Shown here piece after piece: positions 46,008 through 59,100 of a DNA stretch of 64,000 bases. The DNA is from Calycina herbarum (taxonomy: Eukaryota > Ascomycota > Leotiomycetes > Helotiales > Pezizellaceae), in the NCBI GenBank assembly GCA_001414485.1, contig LLEY01000027.1:248001-312000 (forward strand), read 5' to 3'. The notes below the pieces were generated by a model. That model ran no database searches, was not told where the DNA came from, and saw only the letters and a list, made by a program, of their open reading frames with translations. Positions within the stretch are counted from its first letter, which is position 1, and every line of letters starts with the position of its first letter. The position numbers and the translations under genes are program-made.

Positions 46008-48379
46008 TTTGTAATATAGGGGAAGAAGTGACAACTGTGAATTAATCAAAGTATGAAGATCCTCATGAAATACTCACATATTATATACAATTCCAACATT
46101 GGGATTTCGACAAGTTGTTCCCTCGGTCTCCGCAATGTACAGTAACATTTTAGCAAGTAGTAAAAATTGTTTATGATCCTTGAGTTGCGCAAGGCTACGC
46201 GGTTCAGGTGATGACAACCCACAAAGGCTCACTAAAGAAATGCACAGCCGCAGTATGACAACTGAAGAAACCATTTCTATTCGGGCAAATAACGAATACT
46301 GAACCAATGAGGTAGTTGCTCTCCTTAGTTGATGCAGATGAAACTAGGACGGTTTGCCTCAACTTTGAGGTCGGTTCAATGTTCATGAACTCATGATCAT
46401 GGAGATGCAAAGTACATAAGCTTTTAGCACATGTTCTATTTTCGTAAGATAATATCAAATATCAACTCTGAATGGCAGATAATAAAGATGTACAAAAAAG
46501 AATGCTGGAGAAGAATCTAACACCCGAGGGGGCGGGGCATTGGACTCAAGAACCTCGAGAACTTCAATGCGAGACTTGACTTTGAGTGAAATTGACAATT
46601 TGATCCTGATGAGGTAACAATGATTCGTCCCCTAAAACCGAACCTCGGTTTGAAATAACGATATCTGAGAGCAAAGAGCCTAATCAAAAGATAAAGGGGC
46701 AGGCAGGCAAATGATTGAAGGGGTTCAGCAGTATTCGGAGCCGCATTCAGGGGCTTCAGCTCATTAACCAAACAACATAAGAAGCTTGGCCAATCAGAAA
46801 ATTGTTCTTTCTGATGCCTGAAATGCTTATTCAAATACAACAATCCAGGTATATGCATAAATTCCAAAAAGGCGTAACGATTGGGTTTCTTGCTGTTATA
46901 CAATTCCCAGCGAGTAGAGATAAGATAAAGCGATTAGATAGCAAGAGAAACCTAAACAGACACGGGGAATATTGTGTAAATTTGTACTTCACTGTCTCTA
47001 TGTTGTCTCGGGTCAAAGTGAAGCCTTCGGGAAAAACTCGCGATCATATCAAATTCCCGGGAACTGAAATAATAACCTATGCAGTAGAAGCTTAAATTCC
47101 CTTGATAATTGGAATTGGAATTCCAAGCAGGCAACACTTGTGCCCTTAATTTGCATAGTTCGAGTGAGAAAACCATAGGAGGTCGCTATGTACTCGGCCC
47201 GTAGGATCGGAAAAGACAGGTTCGGACGGCGGTAAGCGGAGCTCGATGGGAATTCCCAATGATTCTACTGTGACATAGCTACGCAGCTTACAATCAAAAA
47301 ACGATGCGCATGTCGTGTAAGTTTGAGCAGCTCCAGTGGGGCTGGAGCAATTCTGGGGATGAGGTTGGATGAAAGTTGAGGCAGGAGCCTGACAAAGGCA
47401 AAGAATTTCACGGGGTCGGTTTCCTTTCTGGGTTAGCGCTTCCCAAAATGGTTAGCTTTGTATTTGAGTGCTGACGCCAACCAATGAGAAATCTCAGCCG
47501 GGATCCTCACCCAGAAAAGTATTTGAGTTGTACAACCGACGACCACGCGAGAACCGAGCCTCAAAAGAAAGTCTGGATGCCAGGAACCAGGAATTCAGCT
47601 TCCTTTTAATTTGGAATGCACATGGCTATATGTACGGGCTAGCAGCCTCATCACCTGTGAATACGACGACGGATTGTCCTATCTCCGATCGCCGGTCGTG
47701 CCGAAGCGGCAAACCAAGTGTGTTGAGAGATGGCTGAAGATTCCTCGTTGCTAGATTTTTCGATCGAGACTCGGGCGAGTCAATCTTCTGATTTCTTTCT
47801 GTTGTATATTGGGTTTCCATTCAGTTGGTCTAGAGGTCATTGTTTGAACTCACCAACCCCATACCCCGAAGTTCGGTGGTGCCAAATTGTTTAACGAGAC
47901 GCATCTGGCCATATCAAATACCCGAGTAGTCATCTTTTGTCTTTGAGAGCACGTATTCCTTCCTTACATTCCCCCTCATTAGTGGGAATATTTCCGGGCC
48001 GCAAAACGGCATTGGCAAAGAGTGCTGATCCATGAAGTGCTGACTCTGCAGGTAAGCACTGAGCAGTGACAATTACCGTTCTCTAACTGCGGGCGGAGTG
48101 CTGGGGTAGGGGCTACATTAAATACTATCAACCACGGGTGGAGATTTGTTGGAGTCTAGTATGGCAAATTCAACGGTCTGTCAGTATCCAGCTGAATTCT
48201 TGTACCGAAGCGTTTTGGATCCAGGCATCATCGACCTATCTATCAACCTGCGTCATGCTGATGAAATTGTCAAGTACCCGACAGAATTTGAATATTAGAA
48301 GTCTATTCCCTTTTCCATATGTAAGTTGTTCTTCATCGTCTTTATCTTACCTTCATCTCTTCCCACCCATATCGCCACC
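46008..48379. other. 2.4-kb intergenic region
   Basis: No gene is supported in either direction. The stretch is mostly AT-rich without TIRs, LTRs or RIP-like decay. Frames up to 128 codons (minus 46,517-46,903) show no conserved motif. The last ~60 bp is the CT-rich leader of the hydrolase gene. Confidence 0.4.
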
Positions 48380-49639
48380 ATGAGACTTTCACTACTCGCC
48401 CTCAGCAGCTCTCTCTGCCTGGCTCTCGCCCTTCCCTCAGACGATGCCTATTCAGAGAAAACCAAGTCAAGAAAGTGTCAAGATTACAATATTCCACTCG
48501 ATATCACTTCTACAGTAAACGAAACTACTTCAGCTTTCCCACCATTCAAAAGCAACTTGGATGTCGTCAACTTTGTGTTCAATTTAGCTCGACGCGATAC
48601 TAAAACTGCCTTTGTTCCTCTTTCTATGTCGCAGAAGAATGTCACAACTTCTTATAACATCGCTGGAACCTTCTGCACTCCTGCTTACCATGCCGGAAAC
48701 CAATCGACGGTGATCCTTGCCACGCATGGACTCGGATTCGACAGAAGATATTGGGATATCAGAAAGAACGCAGCAGACTACAGCTTCGTAGACTCCGCCA
48801 TCAGCCGCGGCTACTCAGTATTCTTCTACGACCGTCTGGGCACGGGGAAATCAACCAAGCATGTCTCTCCCCTTATACCTCATACAAAATTTTAATTTCA
48901 ACAGGGTCTCCGGTCGCGATGGCGCCTATGCATCAACCCAACTTGCAATCCTCACAAAACTCACCACCATCCTCCGCTCTGGTAAATACACAGGCTCTCT
49001 CGGCAAGCCGTCAAACATCGTCCATGCCGGTCACTCATTCGGATCCTTCCTCTCCAATGCTCTCATAGCTCAAAGCCCCCAGCTCTCAGATGCTGCTTTG
49101 CTCACTGGTTTGGGATATGATATGTCTGGCTCGAATCCCGCAACCGAAGCCTTGGGACTCCGTATCGCTAATGACCAGCGAAAATTCAAGGATCGAAGCA
49201 ATGAATATCTTGCTCCCTTTGACGCTCCAGCTCTTGCTGCATTCTTCCTTCACGCGGGATCTTTTGAAGAGGATTTGTTGGAGTTGGCTTATGATCAGGC
49301 GCAACCATTGGCTGCTATTGAGCTTCTTACTTTGAGCGGTTTGAATCTTGTAGCACCTGAATTTACTGGTCCAGTAATGGTAAGTTGCGAAATCCAGGTA
49401 CATCTTAGATTTTTATGTATACTAATAAATCCCAGGTCATCGATGGAGAAAACGACTTCCCACTTTGTGGTGGAAACTGTGTGGGCACTTTGGAAGGTCC
49501 TGCGAGTCAGTTGTATTCTAAGGCTACAGATGTACAGACTGTGATCCATCCCAATGTCGGCCATGGTATTAATTACTCGAAGAATGCTACTGGGGCTTAC
49601 AATGTTATGCTTGATTATCTTCACAAGCATAATCTTTGA
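48380..49639 (+). CDS. Secreted alpha/beta hydrolase (lipase-like)
   Basis: Three exons, 48380-48858, 48905-49379 and 49436-49639; 385 residues. A signal peptide (MRLSLLALSSSLCLALALP) and several N-glycosylation sites indicate secretion. The alpha/beta-hydrolase core includes LATHGLGFDRRYWD (oxyanion region), VFFYDRLGTGKS, the nucleophile elbow AGHSFGSFLS, the acid in VIDGENDFPLCGG, and the histidine in NVGHGINY near the end. The substrate is unknown. The first intron (46 bp) begins GC rather than GT: the exon ends ACCAA, the intron starts GCATGT and ends AACAG, and the join reads STKVSGRDG in phase. The second intron (56 bp) is ordinary GTAAGT with a CTAATAA branch. Confidence 0.85.
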
Positions 49640-50920
49640 GGTGGGAGTTCCTACTTATAAAGGCTCTATGATGGACAAGGTGGAATAATGAAGGGGTAGA
49701 AGAAAGCAGAGTTTAGATGGTGGTGATTTGCAGGGGGGTGTTTATATTTTAGATCGAGATTGACGATAATCCAAAAGTTGTATATTTAATAGTTTATATA
49801 GTCCCTAGCGTAATAAAAATCTACTTAAATGCTCAGAGCTACTCAGAGTTACTATTTTTTGGTTTTGTTTTACATTTGATTTTTCAGCAAGATTACAGAA
49901 AATTCAAAGTCATCCTGGTCTCTCACCTTAAAAGCCCAGCCTAAGTCTTAGGTTACGAGCGCCTTGTCTTGCTCATTCGCTCATCCCCCTTTCAGGCTTC
50001 ATCTGGAAGCTTAAGTATTCAGTGCTGTGGAAAGGGGGGGGAGCGGGGGGGGGGGGAACAAAGCCAAACTAGGAAAATTAAAAAATCAGTCGTCCCTTTT
50101 CCTTCTCCCCAAAAGTTGACTGGAGCAATTCATACCAACCACACTTACCCACGTCCTTAGCCTCATGTCGAATACTCTAAGAACAAGCCAGCCCCTCGCA
50201 CCGCACTCGCTCCCCTAGCAGTCGTAATATCAGCAAGAACTCCTCTTGAAATATTCAACTTCCAGAGCTGTACTCTCACCGAGTCCCATAGCAAGAATAA
50301 TCGCACTCACATATTCAATCACACCCAAATCACATCGAAAAAAAAGTCGAAAAAAGTGAAGCAAAAGAGTATAGATTTCCCATCGATCCCTATCCCATTC
50401 CCATTCCCATTCCCATTTCCAGGTCCCAGTTTCCCAGAGAATTTTTTTCTCTGGAATTAACAATTATCTTATCTATAACAATAAAACACACCACCGCCAT
50501 TCCCTCCATCCACAGCCCAGTAGTAACCCAGCCCCGCTCTTTTCTAGAACCACAAGAAACAGAAGAAGCAGAAAGAACAAAACTCCCATGCGCATGAAGC
50601 AAAAACAAGGAGCACTCTCATAAGCAGCTCTTGCAAGATGACAACCCCTCCCAACCAGCACCGCACCATAGATTATCCAGCCAGCTATTCAAGCCAACCC
50701 GGCCATACCTCCCTATTTCAAATTCCCTAAGAAAAGCATCAAAGAACCGCCCCAGAGCAAATGTCTTCGAGCGAAATGGGAAAAAATGCGTCTAGTCGAA
50801 CAAAATAACAGAAAAAGAACAAATCGGGTGAATATACCCCAAAGAAGAAGTAATACAAACAAACATGAAGCATTAGCATCAAGCTCCGAAATTTTGTTTT
50901 TCTCAAAACATTCCATCTCA
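49640..50920. other. Intergenic between convergent genes
   Basis: No gene is seen. A G-rich run lies at about 50,034-50,056 and a CCCATT tandem repeat at about 50,392-50,418. Confidence 0.4.
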
Positions 50921-53900
50921 TTAGTACCCTCTTCTCCTGGCCCTCCCACTCCCCAAATCAATATTCTTCATCTCCTCCAGCAACGCCCAAGCATCACCGC
51001 CCCCAGCATGCCCTTGCTGGCTCCCATTCATTCCACCCCCCATAGGAACCTTAGCAGGAATAGGAGGAGGTCCAGCACTCCCCCGATACCCCGCCCCATA
51101 ACTAGGCGCATAATTCTCCCCATTATAATCCCCCGTATTAGGTCGAGGAACACTTCTCGGGTTATGACTATTATTCTGATACGGAGTGATAGGAGCAAGC
51201 GGACTCGAATTTGGCGCTGGCATGGCCGACATGCGATTTGCTTTCTTCTGGAGACGATTTCGTCCCGTGTGGGCCATGGGGTCACTTGGACCTGTGTTCA
51301 TGTATACGGGTGCTGAATTGGATACGGCCATTGACTGTGGACGAGGAGCTACTCGTAGTTGTTTGCGACCAGAACTTGGTTGAGAATTACTTGGTGGACC
51401 CCGATAGTTGCGATCAGGTTGTTGAGAAGCATATTTGGGTCCTTTTGATTCCAGCAGGGGAGCATAATTGGATTCGGGGATGTGATCACTGGGATCAATT
51501 TCCCTACCATCGTGGGTGATTATTTTCTCATCTGGATCCGGTTTCTCGGTATCATATTTTGCACTTAGAGATGGGGTCGATGTTGACCCAGAAATCTTTG
51601 GATTCAAAGCATTATATGAATCTGGACCAAAAGGTATCCCAGACAGCCTTCTTTGATCATCATGAGCGCCTGGAGAAGCCCCCGGGGAGGGGCTTACTGA
51701 TTTCCGTATGGGCCTTCTGGGATCTGGTGAAACTCCCCTCGACTTCTGCGCTGGCACTGTGGCACTCGAGTACCGACTTTGTCGTTCATCATATGATGAC
51801 GAAGAAGCCGGGACAAATGGAACCATTGCATTGTTGGAGTAAGAATCATTGTTTGAGTAAGAATGTTGCGATGGCGAGTCTTGGTGGTACTGAGGAGCTT
51901 CCTGATATCTACCCTGAGTTTGCACTAAAGCCTGATTGCTAAAACTTGATCTTCTCTCGTCGTAAATTCGTTCGGAGATTTCTTGGGCGATCATCGGGTC
52001 CATACCAGCTACCAGAGTTGCTGGTACGGGTGGTAGTCCATAATCATTATCAAGCTCTGACAAGTGACTGTTCGATGGCTTTCGTTGGCTTTGCAGCTGC
52101 TGTTGCTGTTGTTGAGACATTGTGTTATATGAAGTTCTCGAAGAAACTGATGTCCCAGTCTGTGATCGTTCTCTCAACGAAATTTGGGAATTTGTTGATG
52201 TATACCCCATACTGTTCGAGTGTTGATGTGATGTAGCGCTTGGAGCAGTATTATAACCCGAAGCTGCGCTTCCACGTCCACTCAAGTTGAGTGGAGCAGG
52301 CGAAGGGACTTCACCATATCTTCGATCTTCGGCTCTCGAAGAACGCGACTCGCGTTCAGAGTACTGACCAGATGGAGAAGGCGGAGCATCCTCGACAGTT
52401 GGCTGCATTGAATCATAATTGGAACTGTATCTTGAGTCGTACGATTGATGGCGAGGTGGGGATTCCTGGTAACTGCCTCCTGACTTGCGGAATGGGTCCT
52501 CGGATTTTGGAGCTACATAGGCCATATATGGCTTTGGTGCCGAATAATTGGACATTGAATGTCTATGACCTTTAGTTGGAGTATCATACGGATTTGTTGA
52601 TCTCGAGTCGGGAGGATAGTAGCTACTCTGTCTCGTTGGAGGCGTTGGGCTGACTTGGCTGCTATTTTGTCTACCCCCATGTGCTGGAGGTGGGGGAGGA
52701 GGGCCGCCTGGACTTGGTGGAGAACCAAAATCCTCTGGTTGAGGAAGTTCATATGGCGTGTGCCTGCTATATGCGTCTCTCGGATCAACCATTTCATCCT
52801 CCTCTTCGTATCGACCTCTGCTGTTGTTATTTCCTTGTGTGTACTCATTCCTAACGTATGGGTCGTAATTTTCATATCTTTCTTGTGGAACCGGCTTCGA
52901 GCTTGGGGGGGTCGTGGAATATCCATTGTGGTTTTGACTGTTGTCGTATCCTCCCTGCGAATACTGACTTGGTGGTGTGTTGTTATACTCGAAACTTTGG
53001 AGTGGCGATTGATTTGGAATATAACCATTGTTTTGATACCCTCTTGGTGGAGTTTGTACGTGCTGTGGAATAGCATTGGGAACGCCTCGATTTGGCGTCT
53101 GAACGTGTTCAGGAATTGCATTCGGTGGTTGTGGTTGTTGGTGATTTCGAGGAGAGCTTTGGGCGTACTCGCTCCCATTCATCGATGGTTCATAGCCTTG
53201 AGGTGGTGTGTGGCTATGTTCGGGGGTCGCTGTTGGAGATTTATATCCTCGAGGAGGTGTCTGAACATGATCTGGAATGGCACTGACTGGTGGTGGTGCT
53301 CCTGTAACTGGATCCGAGGGCAATGGCCTTCTTTTAACAGCAGCAGCAGCTTTTGGTTGTCTTGGGCCCTTGAGCGAGTCTCTGCCTCCATCCTCAATCC
53401 CACTAGGAGCCAGTTGCTTTGCCTTTTCTGGTTTCTCTTGTTTGGGTCTGGTATCGTAATATGTGATTTCGATTCTGATTTCGCCCGCGTATTTGCCCTT
53501 GCAATTCAGGTTATGCCAGACGTCGCTCTGCCCACCGCCTGGCACAATTATGCTCCTCAAGTCGACAAAGTTCTCGCCAATTAGATCCGTCTTCTTGTCG
53601 TCGTTGAATACCGAAACCTTAAGCTGATAGTAGTCGGCGGAATCGTGTACGTTAAATCGTAGTTCTTGGTCCCTAGATTCGAAGTTAGTAGATTCAATCG
53701 CGTCGTTCAATCCTCAGTCGTACCATCTTGGTGTTTGGCCTCCCCTACGATCCGTCTCCGTCTTCTTTGCTTCCTTTCCGAGTCGAGCTGCGCAATATGG
53801 ATCTTGTTTGCCAATGGTCTTTCGATTGGGGAGGTTCTTCGCGCGATCAACAATGACCACCAGGGTTCCAATTTCAGGACCGTCGACGGTCATGTCGGAG

Positions 53901-53956
53901 AAGATACCCGCCGTGTGCATAGTATTGAGGCCATTCACCTTCATCCTGCCCGACAT
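50921..53956 (-). CDS. C2-domain cytokinesis protein (Inn1/Fic1-like)
   Basis: Two exons on the minus strand, 53956-53724 and 53672-50921; 994 residues; the 51-bp intron starts GTACGA, has a perfect TACTAAC branch site and ends TCTAG. The C2 domain occupies about residues 25-150: IGTLVVIVDRAKNLPNRKTI, KQDPYCAARLGKEAKKT, GGQTPRW|DQELRFNV, DYYQLKVSVFND and DLIGENFVDL. The rest is disordered and Pro/Ser/Gln-rich, with about five repeats of the type HVQTPPRGY (HVQTPPRGY, HSHTPPQGY, HVQTPNRG, HVQTPPRGY) and several PxxP stretches. An N-terminal C2 domain plus a long PxxP-bearing tail is the arrangement of budding-yeast Inn1 and fission-yeast Fic1, which bind Hof1/Cyk3 SH3 domains at the division site. 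The length is much greater than in yeasts, as is usual in filamentous fungi. Confidence 0.85.
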
Positions 53957-55262
53957 GATGGGCGATGGTGAGTGGTGATTGCTTTGTTTGTGGAATGTGG
54001 AATGCGGCGACCGGGAGTGGCGTGGGTGACAATGCTTTGTTTACTTGGAAAATGGAAAAATGAAGCTCTAGTTGAGCATTGTACGGCAATGAATGAAGGG
54101 AAAATGCAATCAAGTTTCAACTCAACCTCATCGTCGCATGCAAGAACGGAGAATTGTAGGAGGGAGAGTTTCGGTGCAGCATGCAAAGTGGATGGTGGTG
54201 TTGCTTGCTCTCGCACCTCAGCCACCTTGATTTGGTATTCGCCCAGCCTCTTCCAGTTCGACGCAGCCTTTCGGTAGTGATTTTATGTACCCTGGCCAAC
54301 CCAGCATATGCATGCGCGTGAAATTGATAAATCTTCAATTGTTCCATTTCACGCACAAAGTAGCTAGACATCATATTTCAATCAATTGTCCATGGTTCAA
54401 CCAGATTCACAACATTCACCTCGATAATCACCATGGCAATCCGATTAGTTTCTCCATCTGCAGGGGCCGCTTAGCGATCCAAAAATAAACAAGGCTCCTG
54501 TTTTGGCCTTGGCTTGCCTTGCAACAGGCAGGGGCGTTCCTGTCAAGCAAATCAAAATCTTCAAAACAATTACGAAAACAGTGAGTGGCAGATAGTACGC
54601 AATCAAACTCTCCTTCATTGGCTCATGACACGTTCTTGGGATAGGATTGGATAACATGGGATGCAATTGGAATCGGAATTGGAAATGGGAATACGCCACC
54701 ACGGAATCTTTCTATTCCGTCTACGGGAAGCTCGCGGTATACTTACTAGATACTTTAGGACAATTAGTGTTGATTGTTCTAAGACAACTACGCAAATATT
54801 TTAAACTGTTCCAATTATTTAAAATGACGACCTTGAATTACTCTAAATAGTTGGAGCAAAGTGAGCAATAGCAGGTACGAACTTGACTACGAGGGAACCT
54901 TATCATTACCTCTTATCTTTTTAGCGTGCGAGTGGCCAGGAGAGCCCCCCGGAGACAGTGGGTAAAAGTTGCGGAACCTTGGAAGAACACCACACTTTTC
55001 AAAATATATGAAAATTTTTCTACCACTCTCTGCGCTCTCTCCTCTAAATCGCTTCTTCAAATACGTCTTAGTATTAGTAGTGGCTATATATAGAGATATA
55101 AGAATTTATGTCTCTTAAGATTATAATCCTTTATATCTTGATTTTAATAGTATATATCTCTTAAATATATATACGAAGATATACGAAGTTATATAAGTAA
55201 TACGTAACTATTTTAAATATATTAATATATTATTATAAGATATTTAGTAGTATATATATATA
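53957..55262. other. Promoter of the C2 gene grading into AT-rich repeat remnants
   Basis: From 53,957 to about 54,870 the DNA has normal composition and no gene. From about 55,010 it becomes extremely AT-rich (55,080-55,262), probably the mutated relic of another repeat; no ends or coding motifs can be recognised. Confidence 0.4.
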
Positions 55263-56007
55263 ACGTGGTATACTAGGACCTCGTGATTATTAGAACCTTA
55301 TAAATTTTTTCTCTATTCTACTATCTCTAACTTTAATATACGTTTTCTTAATAACTATCTAATAGAATCTTAAACCTAAGAAGCTCGAATTATCTTAGCT
55401 ATTAAAGCTATTTAATTATCTAAACAAATAAACTATAGTAAAGCTGCGAAGCTATATAGAGTCTCTTATTCTATACTTACTAATAGAATAGCTAGTCGAA
55501 CTACTCTTAGTAAACGCTAGCTAGCAAATTATAAAATAACTATAATAGAAGAAGAGGTAATTATTTAAAATATACTTAATCTAGATATAAGAGGATTTAT
55601 ACCCTAGCTAGGTAGTGTAGAAGATATAGTAAATTATATACTCGAGTTATATAAAAGATAACGTATTAGAAAGAACTAGGTATAACGATTTATATAATAA
55701 CGTCTAGAACTAAAGACACGTTTTAATCGTGTTTACGATTTCTAAAGAGCTTTATACGAAGATCCTAAGCTAATTAGTATATAGTTTCGACTAATAGAGA
55801 ATATATAAGTGAAATATAAGATCTAAGACTGCGATTTCTATAACTTTAATAAGACTAGTTTTATAATAGATGTTATCTACGCTGGAATAGTTATTATACG
55901 CGCTAATCGACGTAGCAGAGGTAAGGCTATCTAACTAGGTAATCGAGAATAGGCTATAGCAATTGTCTATATTAATAGAGAGGGTTTAAGCACCTCTCTA
56001 TTCTTAG

Positions 56008-56190
56008 TATAACAGCTCTCTATAAATGTACTAAAAGAGATACTTATAGAATAGTACCTGTATTCGAAGAAAACTAAACTAAAGAGAGAAGAGGAGAGTT
56101 GGTATACTCTGTCTCTATTTATATATACTAAGCGAGACTTTGGTAGAACCTTAGCATATAATCTAGTCGTATATAACTGGGACTGTTACA
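56008..56190 (-). repeat. LTR (3' in element sense)
   Basis: 183 bp. It differs from the partner LTR at about 15 positions, all transitions by my count, consistent with RIP rather than plain ageing. Confidence 0.92.
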
Positions 56191-59100
56191 CTACCCCCTC
56201 CTTTAACCGGGCCCTCTCTAACTAAGCCGCTTTGTCTTCCGTAGCTATAGAGTCGTTACTCTCTAATTCGCTGTAATTGTCTCTTTCTACCTCGTACGCC
56301 TCTAGCTACAAAGGAAGAGCCTTTAGAGGCTCGTTAGCTATTAGATTCGCTAAATAGAATTCCTTTAACATATGTAGCGAGTAGGCTACGTAGCGAGCTA
56401 GGTGCTAGTTAAGGTCCTCGTTATAGCTCTTCTACTTTAATCGGTAGTAAAGAGACTTCTATCGTGTCTTACTTATAAGTACTTTCTCAACCTCCTATTC
56501 TTCTTCTTTATTAACGATAATCGGTAGAGGTGGTATACTTACTTGTCTAGGCAGAGGATCGTCTGAAGCTTTGTATAACTTCTCTAGTACGAAGACAGGA
56601 TAGACTCTAATAGAGGATAGTAACTGGAGTTTAAAAGCAGAGTTAACTTCTTTAAGAATCTTAAAAGATCTAGCTATCTAGTGGTCTAACTTCCGGCTAG
56701 GTCTTTACGTATTCTAGTCCTTTATAGTAATAAAAACTATATCGCTAACTCTAAAGTCTACTTCTCGTCTATGTCTATTTACGTTCTATTCTTTCTTTTC
56801 TTAAGCTTTTACTATATTCGCTTAGCTAACGTCTAGTACTTCTTAAAGAGTCTTTGTAACTATTGTAGCTTCTTCTTATAATAGCCTCTCTTATATAGTC
56901 GAGGGTTTAGGCGTATACTAGTTAAAAGACGTTCTTAGTAAGTAGCTCTTTTATAATTCGAACAGAGATATTCTAATAGTACTATAAGGTAGTATAAGCT
57001 AAGCATAGTCTATTATTAGAAGTAGCTCTAACTAATTATTCTAGTAGTAATTTATATACGGCCGTAAGCGCTGATCTAGGTACTGGTTTATAATTTCAGT
57101 TTATCTGTCTATCTAGGCGTGATTTACAGTCGAAAGTCGAAGCCGGACACCGAGGATTCGTGTAAATTCTCGCTAGAAGGCAGAGATAAACTGAGGGCCT
57201 CTGTTAGAGATAATACTCTCTAGGATTCCGTAATATTATAATACGTGCTATAAGTATAGCCTAGCTATCTGCTTAGCTGTTACTTCCTTTTAGTATAGAA
57301 TAGAGATAGATTATTTAGATAATTAGTCGATAACTACGAATACGTTGTTAAAGCTATGCTTGTTAGCTAGGAAGGATTTAAAGTCTATTACTACGTGTTG
57401 TTATATACGTAATAGGACTAGAAGTAGGTATAGATAACCAGGGGTCTTATCTCTTAGTATATCCGCTCTTCGACATTCGTAACAGTTACGTACGTATTAT
57501 ATAATATTAGACTTTATATTTCGCTAGATATATCTCGAGCAAAGGATCTAGTAGGTCTTGTCTCGTCTAGGGTAGGCTAGTAGTACTTGGTTATATACTT
57601 TACAGATTAGGTCTGTCTATAAAGTATCGATATCTAGTACTATTAAGCAGCCTTGATAAAGCAGTAGGTCTTCCTCTAAGACGTACGAAGAGTCTTCGTC
57701 GTTCTCAGCCTATAATCGTAAAGCTTAAAGTGTCTTAGTATTCTTATTTGCTTTACAGATTCGTTTAGAGAGCGTAAGAGACTCCTGGAAGTGGTCGTCG
57801 TCGACTGGAGCTAGTGTAATAGAGCTTATTTCGACTCCGAGGTCTTTAAGTATTTCTATATTAACTTATTCTTTCGTTAAGAGCGTACGGGTCCGGTATT
57901 GTTCTTTCAGCTCCTTCTAAGTCTATAACTCGTCCGTTTTTTGTATTAAAGCGTCTACCTTTCTATTCTCTTTTCTAGAACAGTATATTACTATAAAGTA
58001 GTATTCGGCTAAAGCTTTAGCCTATCTAGCTTAATATGTAGTAAGCTGCTTTATTATTATAAAGTACTCGAGTACTTTATAGTTAGTATAAATACGAACT
58101 TTCTTATATATACTTTATAATTCCGGTCTCTATTCTATAAGCGAGCGTACGATTACGAGTATCTCTTTATTATAAATCTTATAATTATACTTAGCTAAGG
58201 ATATAACCTTATTAAAGTAAGCTACTAGGTACTATTCGCCGTCTGCTTACTGTTGTTATAGTATCCTAGTAATTATTCTATCTAAGGCGTCTGTCTCGAT
58301 TATCGTAGGAAGCTCTAGAGAGTAGTAGCGAAGGACTAGTACTGTTGTAAGATATTCTTTCAGCTCTTTAAAAGCGTCCTAGCAGCTTTTGTCGAAGTTA
58401 AAGGGTATGTTATCCTTTATAAGACGTATAAGTAGTTTTATAATAATTCTATAATTCTGTATAAACCTCTAGTAGAAGTTGTAAAAGCCTAGGAAGCTCT
58501 AGACGCCTTTTACTATATCTGGTGCTTGCTAATTCTAGACTACTATAACTTTTTCTAGATCTACTTTAATACTATTAGTTCTAATAATAAAGCTAAGGTA
58601 TTTTGTCTTCTTAATATTAAATTCGTATTTCTTAATATCTACTTATAAGCTAGTATCTTATAGTTGCTAGAGGACTTTTTATATATATTCCTCGTACTCT
58701 AATATATTTGAAGAATAGATAAGGATGTCGTCTAAGTAAGTAGAGTAGAAATCGTCTAAATAGTTAAAAAGTACGTTGTTTATATAGCGCTAGTATATAG
58801 ATAGTCTATTTATAAGTCTAAAGAGTAGAATCTTATACTTATACGTTCTATAACGTGTACGGAAAGTAGTTAGTTCTTTAGAATCAGGATCTATTTATAT
58901 ACGATAGAAAGCTTAACAGATATCGAGTTTTATAAAGATATAAGCTTAGCTAATATAGGCTAGCGTTTTATCGATAAGAGGAAGTAGATAGTAGTCTTTT
59001 TAAGTAAGGTTATTAAGCTTTTAGAAGTTAATATAAAAGCGTAATCTTCCGTCTACCTTCTTAATAAATAGTACTAGAGTAGTAAAAGAGGACTGGCTAT

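Noticed and set aside
47820..47895. tRNA-like stretch containing GGTCTAGAGG and AAGTTCGGTGG
   Set aside because: No acceptor stem or anticodon arm can be formed around it.
46008..48379. Hidden gene in the 2.4-kb gap
   Set aside because: Frames on both strands were read for family motifs, signal peptides and splice-linked pieces; none were found.
52655..53584. 309-codon plus-strand frame rich in Trp, Val and Ile
   Set aside because: Antisense shadow of the C2 protein's repetitive, Pro/Gln/Tyr-rich coding region.
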